From: a virus
Reading direction: 5' to 3' (one strand)
IMG/VR virus record: IMGVR_UViG_3300028831_000814
Coordinates: 1-33,916 of that record
DNA: 33,916 bases
Made by a program: the position numbers and the translations under genes. Within the stretch, counting starts at the first letter, position 1, and the number at the start of each line of letters is the position of its first letter. This document shows positions 1 through 6,048 of this stretch, piece after piece. Under the pieces are notes generated by a model, which saw only the letters and a list, made by a program, of their open reading frames with translations, did no database searches and had not been told where the DNA came from.

Positions 1-180
1 ATGAAGCGTAGTACGAGTGAGAACCTCCCGCGTTGGCGCGTGACGCGCATTGCCGCCAAGGGTCAGGAAATCTGCACCCTCGCGGCTAAGAGCGCAGAGG
101 AAGCGAAGAAGCGGGCCATCCGCGACTTCGAAATTGACCCGCAATGGCAGGACCGGCTCTTAGTCTACCGGGTCGCGTAA
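1..180 (+). CDS. small conserved hypothetical protein, 59 aa
   Basis: A 59-residue ORF opens with ATG at the first base of the window and stops with TAA at 178-180, so its upstream signals cannot be seen. The protein is basic and has the pattern WRVTRIAAKG, then a helix (AKSAEEAKKRAIRDF), then a short end with WQDRLLVYRVA. This layout, a beta-strand pair followed by a helix rich in Ala/Glu/Lys, is typical of small orphan proteins common in Bradyrhizobium genomes and their phages; I know of no assigned function. It is followed by a tiny opposite-strand ORF at 189-284. An upstream in-frame start outside the window is possible. Confidence 0.6.
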   Translation: MKRSTSENLPRWRVTRIAAKGQEICTLAAKSAEEAKKRAIRDFEIDPQWQDRLLVYRVA

Positions 181-435
181 CCCGTCCGTCAAAGCAGGTG
201 CCAGCGGTGCTTCGCCAGGAAGACGAGCGCCGCAAGGGCAAGGACGACAAGCGCGGTTAAGGTCAGCTCAGTGCGGCGGGACACACCGCACGCTAGCGGG
301 TCGGCAGCGTCGGGCTGTGTAAATTTTCGGAACAGTACGTTTCAAAAATGGAGCGGGGGGTCCTGGTAGCGGGCTGAGCGTGCCCCCCAAAGTCTAGCGG
401 CTTGCCATCGGGCCGATTCAGGCCAGGAATCCGAT
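181..435. other. mostly non-coding gap with GC-rich dyads
   Basis: Apart from the tiny membrane ORF at 189-284, this stretch holds no convincing gene. It contains a 6-bp dyad (GTGCGG at 271-276 with CCGCAC at 286-291), a short palindrome CGCTAGCG near 291-298, an AT-rich patch near 320-345, and a run of G near 355 that could pair with a run of C near 383. These could be regulatory or a weak terminator; nothing distinguishes between the options. Confidence 0.3.
189..284 (-). CDS. tiny single-pass membrane protein, 31 aa
   Basis: Reading leftward from a GTG at 284 gives a 31-residue peptide with a basic start (MSRRTE), one hydrophobic segment of about 18 residues (LTLTALVVLALAALVFLA) and a basic, aromatic end (KHRWHLL). 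This is the classic layout of a tiny inner-membrane protein. No good Shine-Dalgarno sequence precedes the GTG, and the other strand carries only a weak 20-codon reading frame, so the call rests on composition. Function unknown. It is one of several tiny membrane proteins in the left arm. Confidence 0.45.
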   Translation of the reverse strand: MSRRTELTLTALVVLALAALVFLAKHRWHLL

Positions 436-807
436 ATGCCCAAGGATGGCCTCAGGCGATTGCCGGACCACGTTGTAGCGCCCCTCTTGCGGGCGTTGAT
501 GTGCATCCCGCGTAGGCCGGAAAGTCGGCTTCATCTGCGCAAGGTGGTCCCGCCGCGCATGTACCGCTGCGAGGAGGACTACCGGGTTCACAAGCAAGAT
601 GACGTGGTGGGAAGCATCTGGCTTGATCCTCGCCCGGAAAGCTTGGAGGAGAAAATCGCGCCGTGGATATGGTCAATCGACACGACGCGAGGCGGAGCGA
701 ACGTGGACGGCTGGTGGGCTAAAGGGCGAGCCAGAACACGCGAGGAAGCGATGAATGCTTTCCGCAACGCGTGGGACAGCTATCAACCGAAGAAAGACCA
801 CGCGTAA
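436..807 (+). CDS. small conserved hypothetical protein, 123 aa
   Basis: The ORF codes for 123 residues. An AGGA motif seven to eight bases before ATG 436 gives a plausible start, but internal Met codons near residues 22 and 42 are alternatives, and the first 40 residues look less conserved in character. The C-terminal half has the pattern WIWSID, then GWWAKGRARTREEAMNAFRNAW, which I recognise from small alphaproteobacterial orphans (aromatic strand pair followed by a TREEAM..FR.AW helix). Function is unknown. It converges with the minus-strand operon ending at 831, separated by 23 bases without an obvious terminator. Confidence 0.55.
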   Translation: MPKDGLRRLPDHVVAPLLRALMCIPRRPESRLHLRKVVPPRMYRCEEDYRVHKQDDVVGSIWLDPRPESLEEKIAPWIWSIDTTRGGANVDGWWAKGRARTREEAMNAFRNAWDSYQPKKDHA

Positions 808-830
808 GGGATACGACGGGACCTGATGGA

Positions 831-1109
831 CTAAACGTATTCGATTCGGACGCTGCCGTTCGGCAACTCTGTCACGAGTTGACGTTTGGGTCGGGCCGCT
901 TCGGCGATCGAGTAATACGCATGGTTCTTCCGGTACTCGACGAGTACCTTCGCTTCGTTTTCCAGCTCGCGTAGTCGCCGCCCCGTGTGCTCGCCTGTGG
1001 CACCGGTATGTAGTCTCGCGAGATCGCAGAGCGCGCCTTTGGCAATCCACACTCCCGGCCGATCCTGAAGGTAGCGCAACAACCTACTTTTGAGTGCGGG
1101 GCGTTTCAT
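831..1109 (-). CDS. small winged-helix-like protein, 92 aa
   Basis: Last gene of a four-gene leftward mini-operon. Its ATG (1107-1109) overlaps the TGA of the preceding gene in an ATGA junction, which fixes the start and implies translational coupling. Residues 1-60 (LKSRLLRYLQDRPGVWIAKGALCDLARLHTG, then GRRLRELENEAKVLVEYRKNHAYYSI) read like a winged helix-turn-helix: helix, a presumed recognition helix, then a two-stranded wing ending in a Tyr-Tyr strand. The C-terminal strand (KRQLVTELPNGSVRIEYV) may be a dimer extension. It is probably a small DNA-binding regulator or auxiliary factor; the fold is inferred from pattern only. Confidence 0.6.
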   Translation of the reverse strand: MKRPALKSRLLRYLQDRPGVWIAKGALCDLARLHTGATGEHTGRRLRELENEAKVLVEYRKNHAYYSIAEAARPKRQLVTELPNGSVRIEYV

Positions 1110-1288
1110 CTCTTCTTGTGAGGGTGCGGCTCGTCAGTAAGAACAAAAGTAAGATAGACGTGGTGCGCGTTGTTGCTCTGTTTAACAGTCATTACCCGAT
1201 GTCTCTTCGCGGCGGCCTCCGTGAGGAAGGCATTCGCATCGACCTCCACGTCCTCAGCCCTGCCTATAAAGATTTTTACGTAGTTCAT
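1106..1288 (-). CDS. small hypothetical protein, 60 aa
   Basis: Third gene of the leftward mini-operon. I place the start at ATG 1286-1288 because it overlaps the TGA of the upstream gene (ATGA) exactly as the neighbouring genes do; an in-frame GTG at 1309 is less likely. The 60 residues (MNYVKIFIGRAEDVEVDANAF at the start, HHVYLTFVLTDEPHPHKKR at the end) suggest a small alpha/beta protein with two amphipathic strands around a short helix and a basic, His-rich tail. I do not recognise a family. Coupling on both sides suggests the product acts with its operon partners. Confidence 0.6.
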   Translation of the reverse strand: MNYVKIFIGRAEDVEVDANAFLTEAAAKRHRVMTVKQSNNAHHVYLTFVLTDEPHPHKKR

Positions 1289-1461
1289 ACCTCGTAGGTG
1301 ATGGTGCACGGGATAACGCGGGAGCCAGCCTTGGTTCCGGCAACCTTCGCGGCCGATTTCTTGTCATCTTCGGGAAAGATAGCCAGCACGCCGTTGGCCG
1401 CGTTCCGCATTACCTGACTATCAGGTTTGACAACAGTCCAGCCGTAGAGAGTGTGGGTCAT
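1285..1461 (-). CDS. small hypothetical protein, 58 aa
   Basis: Second gene of the leftward mini-operon, with ATGA overlaps at both ends (start 1459-1461, stop 1285-1287). The translation begins MTHTLYGWTVVKPDSQVM, continues NGVLAIFPEDDKKSAAKVAG and ends with CTITYEV. It looks like a small beta-rich domain with a short Lys/Ala helix, in which strands alternate hydrophobic and polar residues. No catalytic or metal-binding motif is seen and no family is recognised. The stop-start overlaps and the absence of any gap are the strongest evidence that it is translated. Confidence 0.6.
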   Translation of the reverse strand: MTHTLYGWTVVKPDSQVMRNAANGVLAIFPEDDKKSAAKVAGTKAGSRVIPCTITYEV

Positions 1462-1625
1462 ACTCCTTGTACAAGTTGGCGGCTAAGTTCGACCTTATCA
1501 ACGTTCTTGTCCCAACGAGCTTTCGCGACCTTGGCCATGTGAGCCGCGCGCTTCTTTTTCGGGAGTTTGGCCCAGCGGATAATCCCGCCTTTTCTACCCG
1601 CTTCCGCCTTAGTCATTTTTGCCAT
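1458..1625 (-). CDS. small basic GRKGG-type protein, 55 aa
   Basis: First gene of the leftward mini-operon. It is a 55-residue, strongly basic peptide with a GRKGGIIRWAKLPKKKRAAH core followed by MAKVAKARWDKN. Short proteins of the GRKGG..RW.KL.....A..AK.A...RW type are frequent in soil Alphaproteobacteria and Acidobacteria; they resemble nucleic-acid-binding helical peptides but have no established role known to me. There is no Shine-Dalgarno sequence: a TACGAT hexamer ends six bases before the ATG, so the mRNA may begin at the start codon. A related peptide lies at the far end of the window (31448-31579). Confidence 0.65.
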   Translation of the reverse strand: MAKMTKAEAGRKGGIIRWAKLPKKKRAAHMAKVAKARWDKNVDKVELSRQLVQGV

Positions 1626-1631
1626 GTCTCA

Positions 1632-1637
1632 ATCGTA
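1632..1637 (-). promoter_or_regulatory. -10 element of the 831-1625 operon, leaderless spacing
   Basis: On the minus strand the sequence ATGCTACGATT contains an extended -10 (TG, one base, TACGAT). Exactly six bases separate the hexamer from ATG 1625, so transcription would start at or next to the A of the ATG. The same ATGCTACGATT string precedes the RusA gene at 27781-27786. A TTGATG at a 19-base spacing is a weak -35. Confidence 0.5.
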
Positions 1638-1728
1638 GCATATGCGTGGCAGACAGCATCAATAGCTATCCACACCTTGACAGAGCCACTATCCACACGC
1701 GCCGTATGCGAAGCACATGCGTAGCAGA
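1638..1728. repeat. direct repeats enclosing two DnaA-box-like 9-mers
   Basis: A 16-base repeat (GCAyATGCGTrGCAGA) occurs at 1638-1653 and 1713-1728 with two differences. Between the copies lie two identical 9-mers, CTATCCACA, at 1666-1674 and 1689-1697, one base away from the DnaA box TTATCCACA and 23 bases apart. The block sits between the divergent operons starting at 1625 and 1784. It may be an operator or a replication-initiation element; two near-boxes alone do not prove an origin. Confidence 0.4.
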
Positions 1729-1783
1729 AATGACATGTTAGACTAGAGCTAGGTCGAGAGATTAGTCACCAATCAATTTGTGT

Positions 1784-2023
1784 ATGCAGCAAGCTCACAT
1801 TATCAACCACGGCAAAGCGTACTTGCTCGCGCGCAAGGGTCTCAAAGAGGGCGAGCGCGCCGAGCGCTTCTTCAAGCGATGGGGCATGTTCTTGGTCGGG
1901 GCAATGCTGGTCGGCGGGCTCTGGCTTTGGTCGAGCGCGTTCGCAGGCCAGTGCTACTCCCATGCCGACATGAAGCAGTACGCCGAGTTCTACTACAACT
2001 TCAGTCATGGACAGCAAATATGA
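1784..2023 (+). CDS. small membrane protein, 79 aa
   Basis: I start this gene at ATG 1784 rather than the TTG six bases upstream. The 79-residue product has a cytoplasmic-looking basic N-terminus (residues 1-33, rich in Lys, Arg and Glu), one transmembrane segment (MFLVGAMLVGGLWLWSSAFA) and a short outer segment with a Cys (GQCYSHADMKQYAEFYYN). It opens a rightward operon with 2007-2111 and 2123-2671. A weak TGTTAGACT extended -10 lies about 45 bases upstream. Function unknown; a superinfection-exclusion-type membrane protein is one possibility, without direct support. Confidence 0.6.
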   Translation: MQQAHIINHGKAYLLARKGLKEGERAERFFKRWGMFLVGAMLVGGLWLWSSAFAGQCYSHADMKQYAEFYYNFSHGQQI

Positions 2024-2111
2024 GTGGTCGGCGGCGCGAGCCGCGATCATCGCGCTTGGCGCCATAGTCTTTCTGCTCGTCGTTTCGTTGTTGGGTCCGA
2101 TATCAATCTAA
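2007..2111 (+). CDS. tiny membrane protein, 34 aa
   Basis: A 34-residue ORF starts inside the end of the preceding gene (17-base overlap, different frame). It has a short polar start (MDSKYEWSAARAA) and one hydrophobic segment (IIALGAIVFLLVVSLLGP). Overlap with the upstream gene, composition, and the 11-base gap to the next gene suggest a real coupled gene, perhaps acting with the upstream membrane protein. Function unknown. Confidence 0.55.
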   Translation: MDSKYEWSAARAAIIALGAIVFLLVVSLLGPISI

Positions 2112-2122
2112 GTAAAAAATGT

Positions 2123-2671
2123 ATGATTTACACCATTTTGTCCGTTGAGAATAAGGGACAAGACTGGAAGGTAGCAACGGTTAAGGAGGCGGTAGAGGGT
2201 GGCAGTACGCACGAGAACGTGTCCATAAACCGCAAGAACAAGGAAGGCGCGGTGGCGTTTGCCAACTTTGACCTTATGCAGCCGCTCTATTCGTTCGAGG
2301 GGTCCGACATCTGGGAGAACGCGCAAGGGCGCAAATACATCTTCGCTCCTAAGCCCAAGGAACAGCCTAAGAAGGCGTGGCAAGGCAGCGGCGCGCCTAA
2401 GGCCGCGGCGGTGGCCGCGGCTCAGGAGAAGAAGGCCGAGCATATCCGCGAGGCCCAAGAGACCAAGGCTCATTCAATCAAGGTAGCCGCGGCTATGCGG
2501 GACGCCACGCTCCTCGCCGTAGCGGCGCTAGAAGGGAGCAGCTTCGAGCTAGTGGAGGAGCGGCAGGATGCGCTGCGGCGCGCGTTCCTGCACTTCCGGG
2601 AGTTCTACCTCGCAGAATGGGAAAATACGGAGAAGCTGACAGACGTTCCCTTCGGCGTGGGAGCAAAGTAG
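2123..2671 (+). CDS. putative OB-fold-like nucleic-acid-binding protein, 182 aa
   Basis: The start is placed at ATG 2123, just after the stop of the tiny membrane ORF, because residues before it look like a shadow frame. Residues 1-75 (MIYTILSVENKGQDWKVATVKE, then ENVSINRKNKEGAVAFANFD and KYIFAPK) show short alternating strands with aromatic and basic residues, as in OB-fold single-stranded DNA-binding domains. Residues 78-125 form an Ala/Lys/Glu-rich linker, and the rest is a helical tail with HFREFYLAEWENTEKL. The layout resembles phage single-strand-binding accessory proteins, but no diagnostic motif is present, so the function is a guess from shape. Confidence 0.55.
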   Translation: MIYTILSVENKGQDWKVATVKEAVEGGSTHENVSINRKNKEGAVAFANFDLMQPLYSFEGSDIWENAQGRKYIFAPKPKEQPKKAWQGSGAPKAAAVAAAQEKKAEHIREAQETKAHSIKVAAAMRDATLLAVAALEGSSFELVEERQDALRRAFLHFREFYLAEWENTEKLTDVPFGVGAK

Positions 2672-2742
2672 TTCCGCATTTCGCCAAACGGGCCTGTGAG
2701 TTGGTACACGGGGGCTGGAGCGGGATGGGAGCACTTGGCACG

Positions 2743-3351
2743 CTAAGCCGTCTTTTTCTCTTGGTGCTCGTCGCCAATAATTTCAGCAGAAACCAAACGA
2801 AAACGTTCAGGCTCATCTAGAGCAGCGAGGTTCCTAGACATTGAGCGAATAAACTCTTCTCGTAGCTGCTTGTTCCTTATCTTTGCGCTCAGTTCTAGCA
2901 TGCGCTCAGCATTCTTTAGCATTGCCTCTATGGCGCGTTGTTTTGAAAGTTCAGCCTCCCATCGTCTTTGGGCACGGAAAGAATCCAATGTAATTATATT
3001 CTGAAGTATTTGAAACGCGGCTCGCAGTCGGGACGGAGCAACCAGCCGGAGGTTGGGCTTTCCATCTATTTGTAGAGGGCTTCCATACCGGACGTAGCTT
3101 ATATCTAGCTCCAAGTACGGGTCTACAGTGTATCCTCGGTAGTTTAGCAAGTAGGAGTGGTCGTCAGGAACACTGGGGGTTGATAGAGCATAGGTGAGCC
3201 TTTCAACATCGTCTTGGCTGAGGCCTTCCTCACTGAGGGAGATAAAGCAGGTAAACGACCAAATGCGCTGTAGGCGTTTTAACGCTCCGACTACGTCCGA
3301 AAGTGGACGCGGTGACAGAACTGGGTCGTTGAAGATAAATCGAACCTGCAT
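2743..3351 (-). CDS. hypothetical protein with YGSPL motif and helical tail, 202 aa
   Basis: A GGAGG lies nine bases before ATG 3351, which I prefer to the in-frame start at 3483 because the extra 44 residues mirror another frame. The N-terminal half (MQVRFIFNDPVLSP...) is alpha/beta and includes LELDISYVRYGSPLQI near residue 90, a strand pattern (visyGSPLei) I recall from uncharacterised bacterial proteins linked to membrane effectors. The C-terminal half is a long charged helix (RRWEAELSKQRAIEAMLKNAERML...) likely to form a coiled coil. No catalytic motif is visible. It stands alone on the minus strand in the accessory arm, flanked by + genes, so it may be cargo. Confidence 0.6.
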   Translation of the reverse strand: MQVRFIFNDPVLSPRPLSDVVGALKRLQRIWSFTCFISLSEEGLSQDDVERLTYALSTPSVPDDHSYLLNYRGYTVDPYLELDISYVRYGSPLQIDGKPNLRLVAPSRLRAAFQILQNIITLDSFRAQRRWEAELSKQRAIEAMLKNAERMLELSAKIRNKQLREEFIRSMSRNLAALDEPERFRLVSAEIIGDEHQEKKTA

Positions 3352-3353
3352 GG

Positions 3354-3536
3354 ATGTCTTCCTCCAAGGCGCTGCGCTTTCACAAGCGGCAGATAGCGTA
3401 GGTACGTTATCAACAGCCCGAGCTTGCCGGAGACTACGACGCGCTACAATGGGCCTATGACCCGGATGAAGGTACAATTTCATACGCGCGTGGCTTCGGC
3501 TCCGCGCACGCCCTCATCCGGCGTCATATGACATAG
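3354..3536 (+). pseudogene. amber-interrupted small ORF (59 codons)
   Basis: Starting at ATG 3354, a single frame runs to TAG 3534-3536 but is interrupted by TAG at 3399-3401. The first part reads MSSSKALRFHKRQIA and the second, longer part reads RYQQPELAGDYDALQWAYDP and continues to ALIRRHMT, both with a natural protein-like composition. No other start codon follows the internal stop in this frame. It may be a recent pseudogene or a readthrough product. Many intact genes here end in TAG, so the phage does not generally reassign amber codons. Two divergent starts (3351 minus, 3354 plus) abut. Confidence 0.4.
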
Positions 3537-3558
3537 GGCCACTCCGCAAGGGGTGGCC
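3537..3558 (+). terminator. 9-bp stem with GCAA tetraloop
   Basis: Immediately after the TAG at 3534-3536 the DNA can fold into GGCCACTCC, loop GCAA, GGGGTGGCC, giving nine pairs including one T-G wobble. No T run follows, so it is a stabilising 3' hairpin or a weak terminator rather than a standard intrinsic terminator. The loop and the neighbouring TCC/GGG pairs match those of the strong terminator at 7701-7728. Confidence 0.5.
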
Positions 3559-3640
3559 TGCGTCATGTCCGGGTCTACAATTCCGCCTCCCAGGCCGTCC
3601 GCGCCGCTCAACGGACGTAAACCAGATAGCGCCGAAATCA

Positions 3641-3987
3641 GTAGCTCGTTGAAAACTGAATAGGGCATCACAAAGAACTCTATGGAGAACAAGACCACCA
3701 GTGAGCTTCTCGACCTACTTTGGAAGTTGGAAAAGAAGAGTGAGAAGAGCGGTCAGGCTCTGGATGATGACTACGATGCGGCGCTCGCAGAACTACGAAA
3801 GCGGCCGCCGTTCGATAGCATCATTGGCGACCGCCAGGACGACGGCTTTGACCCGTCTCTTGAGGAGCGAATGGGTGATGTACAGGTAGACATTAAGAAG
3901 CTTAAGCGTCACAAGCACGACCCGCATAGCGGTGACGTGATGGTGCGCATTTAGACCTAACGCCCTATTCAGTTCTCAACGCGCTAC
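3641..3987. repeat. 26-bp terminal inverted repeats around one gene
   Basis: The left end (3641-3666, core CGTTGAAAACTGAATAGGGC) and the right end (3962-3987, core GCCCTATTCAGTTCTCAACG) are inverted copies that differ at two of 26 positions. They enclose about 295 bases holding one gene (3682-3954), with the left repeat 15 bases before its ATG and the right repeat seven bases after its stop. No target-site duplication is evident. The arrangement resembles a MITE-like or cassette element, or a very long stem in the transcript. Confidence 0.6.
3682..3954 (+). CDS. small hypothetical protein in an inverted-repeat cassette, 90 aa
   Basis: This 90-residue protein is highly charged: an N-terminal helical part (MENKTTSELLDLLWKLEKKS...DDDYDAALAELRKRPPF) and a Lys/His-rich second part (VDIKKLKRHKHDPHSGDVMVRI). 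There is no convincing Shine-Dalgarno sequence before ATG 3682. It is the only gene between the inverted repeats at 3641-3666 and 3962-3987. I do not recognise a family and see no motif of a transposase, toxin or nuclease. The precise bracketing by repeats suggests it moves or is regulated as a unit. Confidence 0.55.
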   Translation: MENKTTSELLDLLWKLEKKSEKSGQALDDDYDAALAELRKRPPFDSIIGDRQDDGFDPSLEERMGDVQVDIKKLKRHKHDPHSGDVMVRI

Positions 3988-3991
3988 CAAG

Positions 3992-4070
3992 CTCTTTCAG
4001 GTTCTGTTGCGAAAGCAGGGAAAAACAGTTGCCGACTCTGTCCCTGCCATCTGAACAGCATCGGAAAGAG
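3992..4070. other. nested inverted-repeat structure, possible structured RNA
   Basis: Four complementary segment pairs are nested in correct order: CTCTTTC 3992-3998 with GAAAGAG 4064-4070, GTTC 4001-4004 with GAAC 4053-4056, GCAGGGA 4015-4021 with TCCCTGC 4041-4047, and a small inner ACAG/CTGT pair (4025-4041). They would form a long interrupted hairpin in a gene-free stretch (3955-4201). It could be a small RNA, a 5' leader structure for the TIR module, or the remnant of a longer palindrome. Confidence 0.4.
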
Positions 4071-4201
4071 AGCAGACTGGGACACGGATACACACCGCTG
4101 CTTCACAGCAACTTCAGCTTCCCGAACTGCGTTCAGAGGGAAAAGTCGGGCGGTTGTCTTTGTGATAAAAGATATGGCGATTCCCCGAGTCGGAGGCGAC
4201 G

Positions 4202-4699
4202 ATGCCGCACCGCTTTGCGTTCCTCAAGGATTGCAGCCCGCTCGATCTTGTTCGGGTGAAGCTCGATGACGTTTCCGAGATGGCGATTGTCGGCAAGCAG
4301 GAAGGGCGTCAGTGGCAGCCCCTCGTCGTCCTCCCTCAAGAAACCCCGCCATTCATCATCAATTTGCTGCAAGGTGGATTCATAGATGGGGACTTCGATA
4401 CGTACCATGTTCTGAACTATGGCTCAGAGTACGAAGTGCGCGCCATTCACGACGAAGCGTGCCAAGTGGCAGACGGCCCACTATTCAAGAAGGCAGGTTC
4501 ATTTGTGTTGGCGGAAGCCGGTGAGTTCATCGTTGTACAAGGAAGCCCGACAGAGCTGCGCTACTTTGATATCAAGACCGGAACGGTGCACGGCGAGCGG
4601 GGCGGCGGGCGCGCCGCTTTCGCCTATTGGGGCGTTTGGCTTAAGGATGCCGCGTACGGAAACTCCGCGATCGTGAGCTACTATCGGGACACAGAGTAG
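4202..4699 (+). CDS. uncharacterised partner protein of the TIR gene, 165 aa
   Basis: A GGAGG six bases upstream supports ATG 4202. The 165-residue protein seems beta-rich and soluble: KLDDVSEMAIVGKQ, then WQPLVVLPQETPPFIINLLQGGFI, and GSFVLAEAGEFIVVQGSPTE near residues 99-117, which resembles a small-barrel strand-turn-strand. Its stop is one base from the ATG of the TIR gene, so the two form a tight operon. I recognise no family, membrane segment or catalytic motif. By analogy with other TIR systems it could be a sensor, inhibitor or activator of the TIR effector, but this is inference from position. Confidence 0.6.
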   Translation: MPHRFAFLKDCSPLDLVRVKLDDVSEMAIVGKQEGRQWQPLVVLPQETPPFIINLLQGGFIDGDFDTYHVLNYGSEYEVRAIHDEACQVADGPLFKKAGSFVLAEAGEFIVVQGSPTELRYFDIKTGTVHGERGGGRAAFAYWGVWLKDAAYGNSAIVSYYRDTE

Positions 4700-4700
4700 G

Positions 4701-6047
4701 ATGCCGACGAGCGGCAGAGATCCCCATCAAGCACTGAAAACGGAAGTCGTTGCGCAGCACAATGGCGCCGGACTCCAAGTCGTGCTCACGCGGCTGCAAT
4801 GGGGAAAGGACGACGTTGGCTACAGCCTGCACGTCAATCCGACCACCTACAGTTTGTCCGGGCTCCAGCGAACAGACTTTCTTGCGTACCTGGGCTTCAC
4901 GGCCAGTGGCTGTGCGTTCATCGCCGGTCGGCGCTGTTACGTCAGATGGGTTGACGCGGACTTCGACCTTGAGAGGTTCGCAAACGCGTTCGAGCGCGCT
5001 TACAAACTATTGGAGGGCGCGGAAAGGGGATTGAACGCATGCGGGTTCGTATTGCCGCAACCCGAGGGTTGGACCCACTTCTTAGGTGGCACGCGGGATA
5101 GAGGCTATGACGGGCCAAAACCACTCTACGGTGATGGCCACAACGGCATGAAGATCGAGCGGATGAAGCAAAGCGAGGACGAGACCTTCGCCTATCACTT
5201 CACCTGGATCGACACGGGAAGCGAGAAGGGCTGGGTCACGCACTACCGGCCAAAGCATCCGCCGCTATCGTCAGAAATAATGAGCGTGTTTCAAATTCTT
5301 CGGCTGAAGCAGTTCGCTGAGTGCCCTGAGTTCGATTTCGAACCATGCTTCTATCGCTCCGTTGCCTTCGAAACGCGAGACGACGGCTTTCGGGATAGCA
5401 ACGCCGACCAGGCCCATCGCTGGTTTGATGTTCATGCCACTCAATTCACACCCGCGATCAAGAATCTGCTCGACGCCAACGAGGAAATCGAGCGCGTTGG
5501 GCTGCCATTCCTTTTGAAATCGAAGCCCGCCGAACGGATGTCAGCGGACATACGCCGGAGGATTGTGTTTTCTAAAGAGCCTGCTGCTACGTCCGCGGTG
5601 AAGCTCTCGTCGCTGTCCAAAGCTGTGATACCGGCGACGTTCGATGTCGCTCTCTCATTCGCGGGCGCAGATCGTGCCTATGCCAAAGAGCTTGCTGAAG
5701 CACTCCGCGCTGCCGGTTACGCGGTCTTCTATGACGACTATTACCCCGAGTACCTGTGGGGGAAGAACCTGACGGCGTTCCTCGATGAGGTCTATCGCAA
5801 GAAAGCGCGGTACTGCGTGATCCTGATCTCCAAGGACTACAAGGAGCGTGCCTGGACGAGCCACGAGTTTCGCAGCGCTCAGGCGCGAGCCCTCGAAGAG
5901 AAGGGAAACGACTACATCTTGCCGATCAGAATTGACGATACGGACCTCGACGGCCTGCCGCCCAACCTCGGTTACCTCTCAATCGATAAAGGTACAAAGG
6001 CCATCGCAGACTTGTTGGTAAAAAAGCTCCAAGGCTTGGCAAAGTAG
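4701..6047 (+). CDS. TIR-domain protein, putative NADase effector, 448 aa
   Basis: Residues 314-448 form a TIR domain of the bacterial TIR_2 type: TFDVALSFAGADRAYAKELA (strand A and helix A), VFYDDYYPEYLWGKNL with Glu350 at the position of the family's catalytic glutamate, RYCVILISKDYKERAWTSHE, then YILPIRIDDTDLDGLP. Bacterial TIR domains of this kind typically cleave NAD+ or make cyclic ADP-ribose signals, and act in abortive anti-phage defence. The first 310 residues form an unrecognised, probably sensory region with many aromatic residues (WTHFLGG, FAYHFTWID, HRWFDVHATQF). It is co-transcribed with the 165-aa ORF one base upstream and converges with the recombinase gene, one base apart. 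Confidence 0.85.
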   Translation: MPTSGRDPHQALKTEVVAQHNGAGLQVVLTRLQWGKDDVGYSLHVNPTTYSLSGLQRTDFLAYLGFTASGCAFIAGRRCYVRWVDADFDLERFANAFERAYKLLEGAERGLNACGFVLPQPEGWTHFLGGTRDRGYDGPKPLYGDGHNGMKIERMKQSEDETFAYHFTWIDTGSEKGWVTHYRPKHPPLSSEIMSVFQILRLKQFAECPEFDFEPCFYRSVAFETRDDGFRDSNADQAHRWFDVHATQFTPAIKNLLDANEEIERVGLPFLLKSKPAERMSADIRRRIVFSKEPAATSAVKLSSLSKAVIPATFDVALSFAGADRAYAKELAEALRAAGYAVFYDDYYPEYLWGKNLTAFLDEVYRKKARYCVILISKDYKERAWTSHEFRSAQARALEEKGNDYILPIRIDDTDLDGLPPNLGYLSIDKGTKAIADLLVKKLQGLAK

Positions 6048-6048
6048 A

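Noticed and set aside
3480-3698. Minus-strand frame of 72 codons and the upstream extension of the 2743-3351 gene to 3483
   Set aside because: Both lie opposite the more protein-like + frame at 3354-3536, and the GGAGG before ATG 3351 gives a better start.
4000-4015. GGTTCTGTTGCGAAAG resembling an IS6-family end
   Set aside because: No matching inverted copy, transposase or target duplication was found in the window; 16 bases of similarity is not enough.
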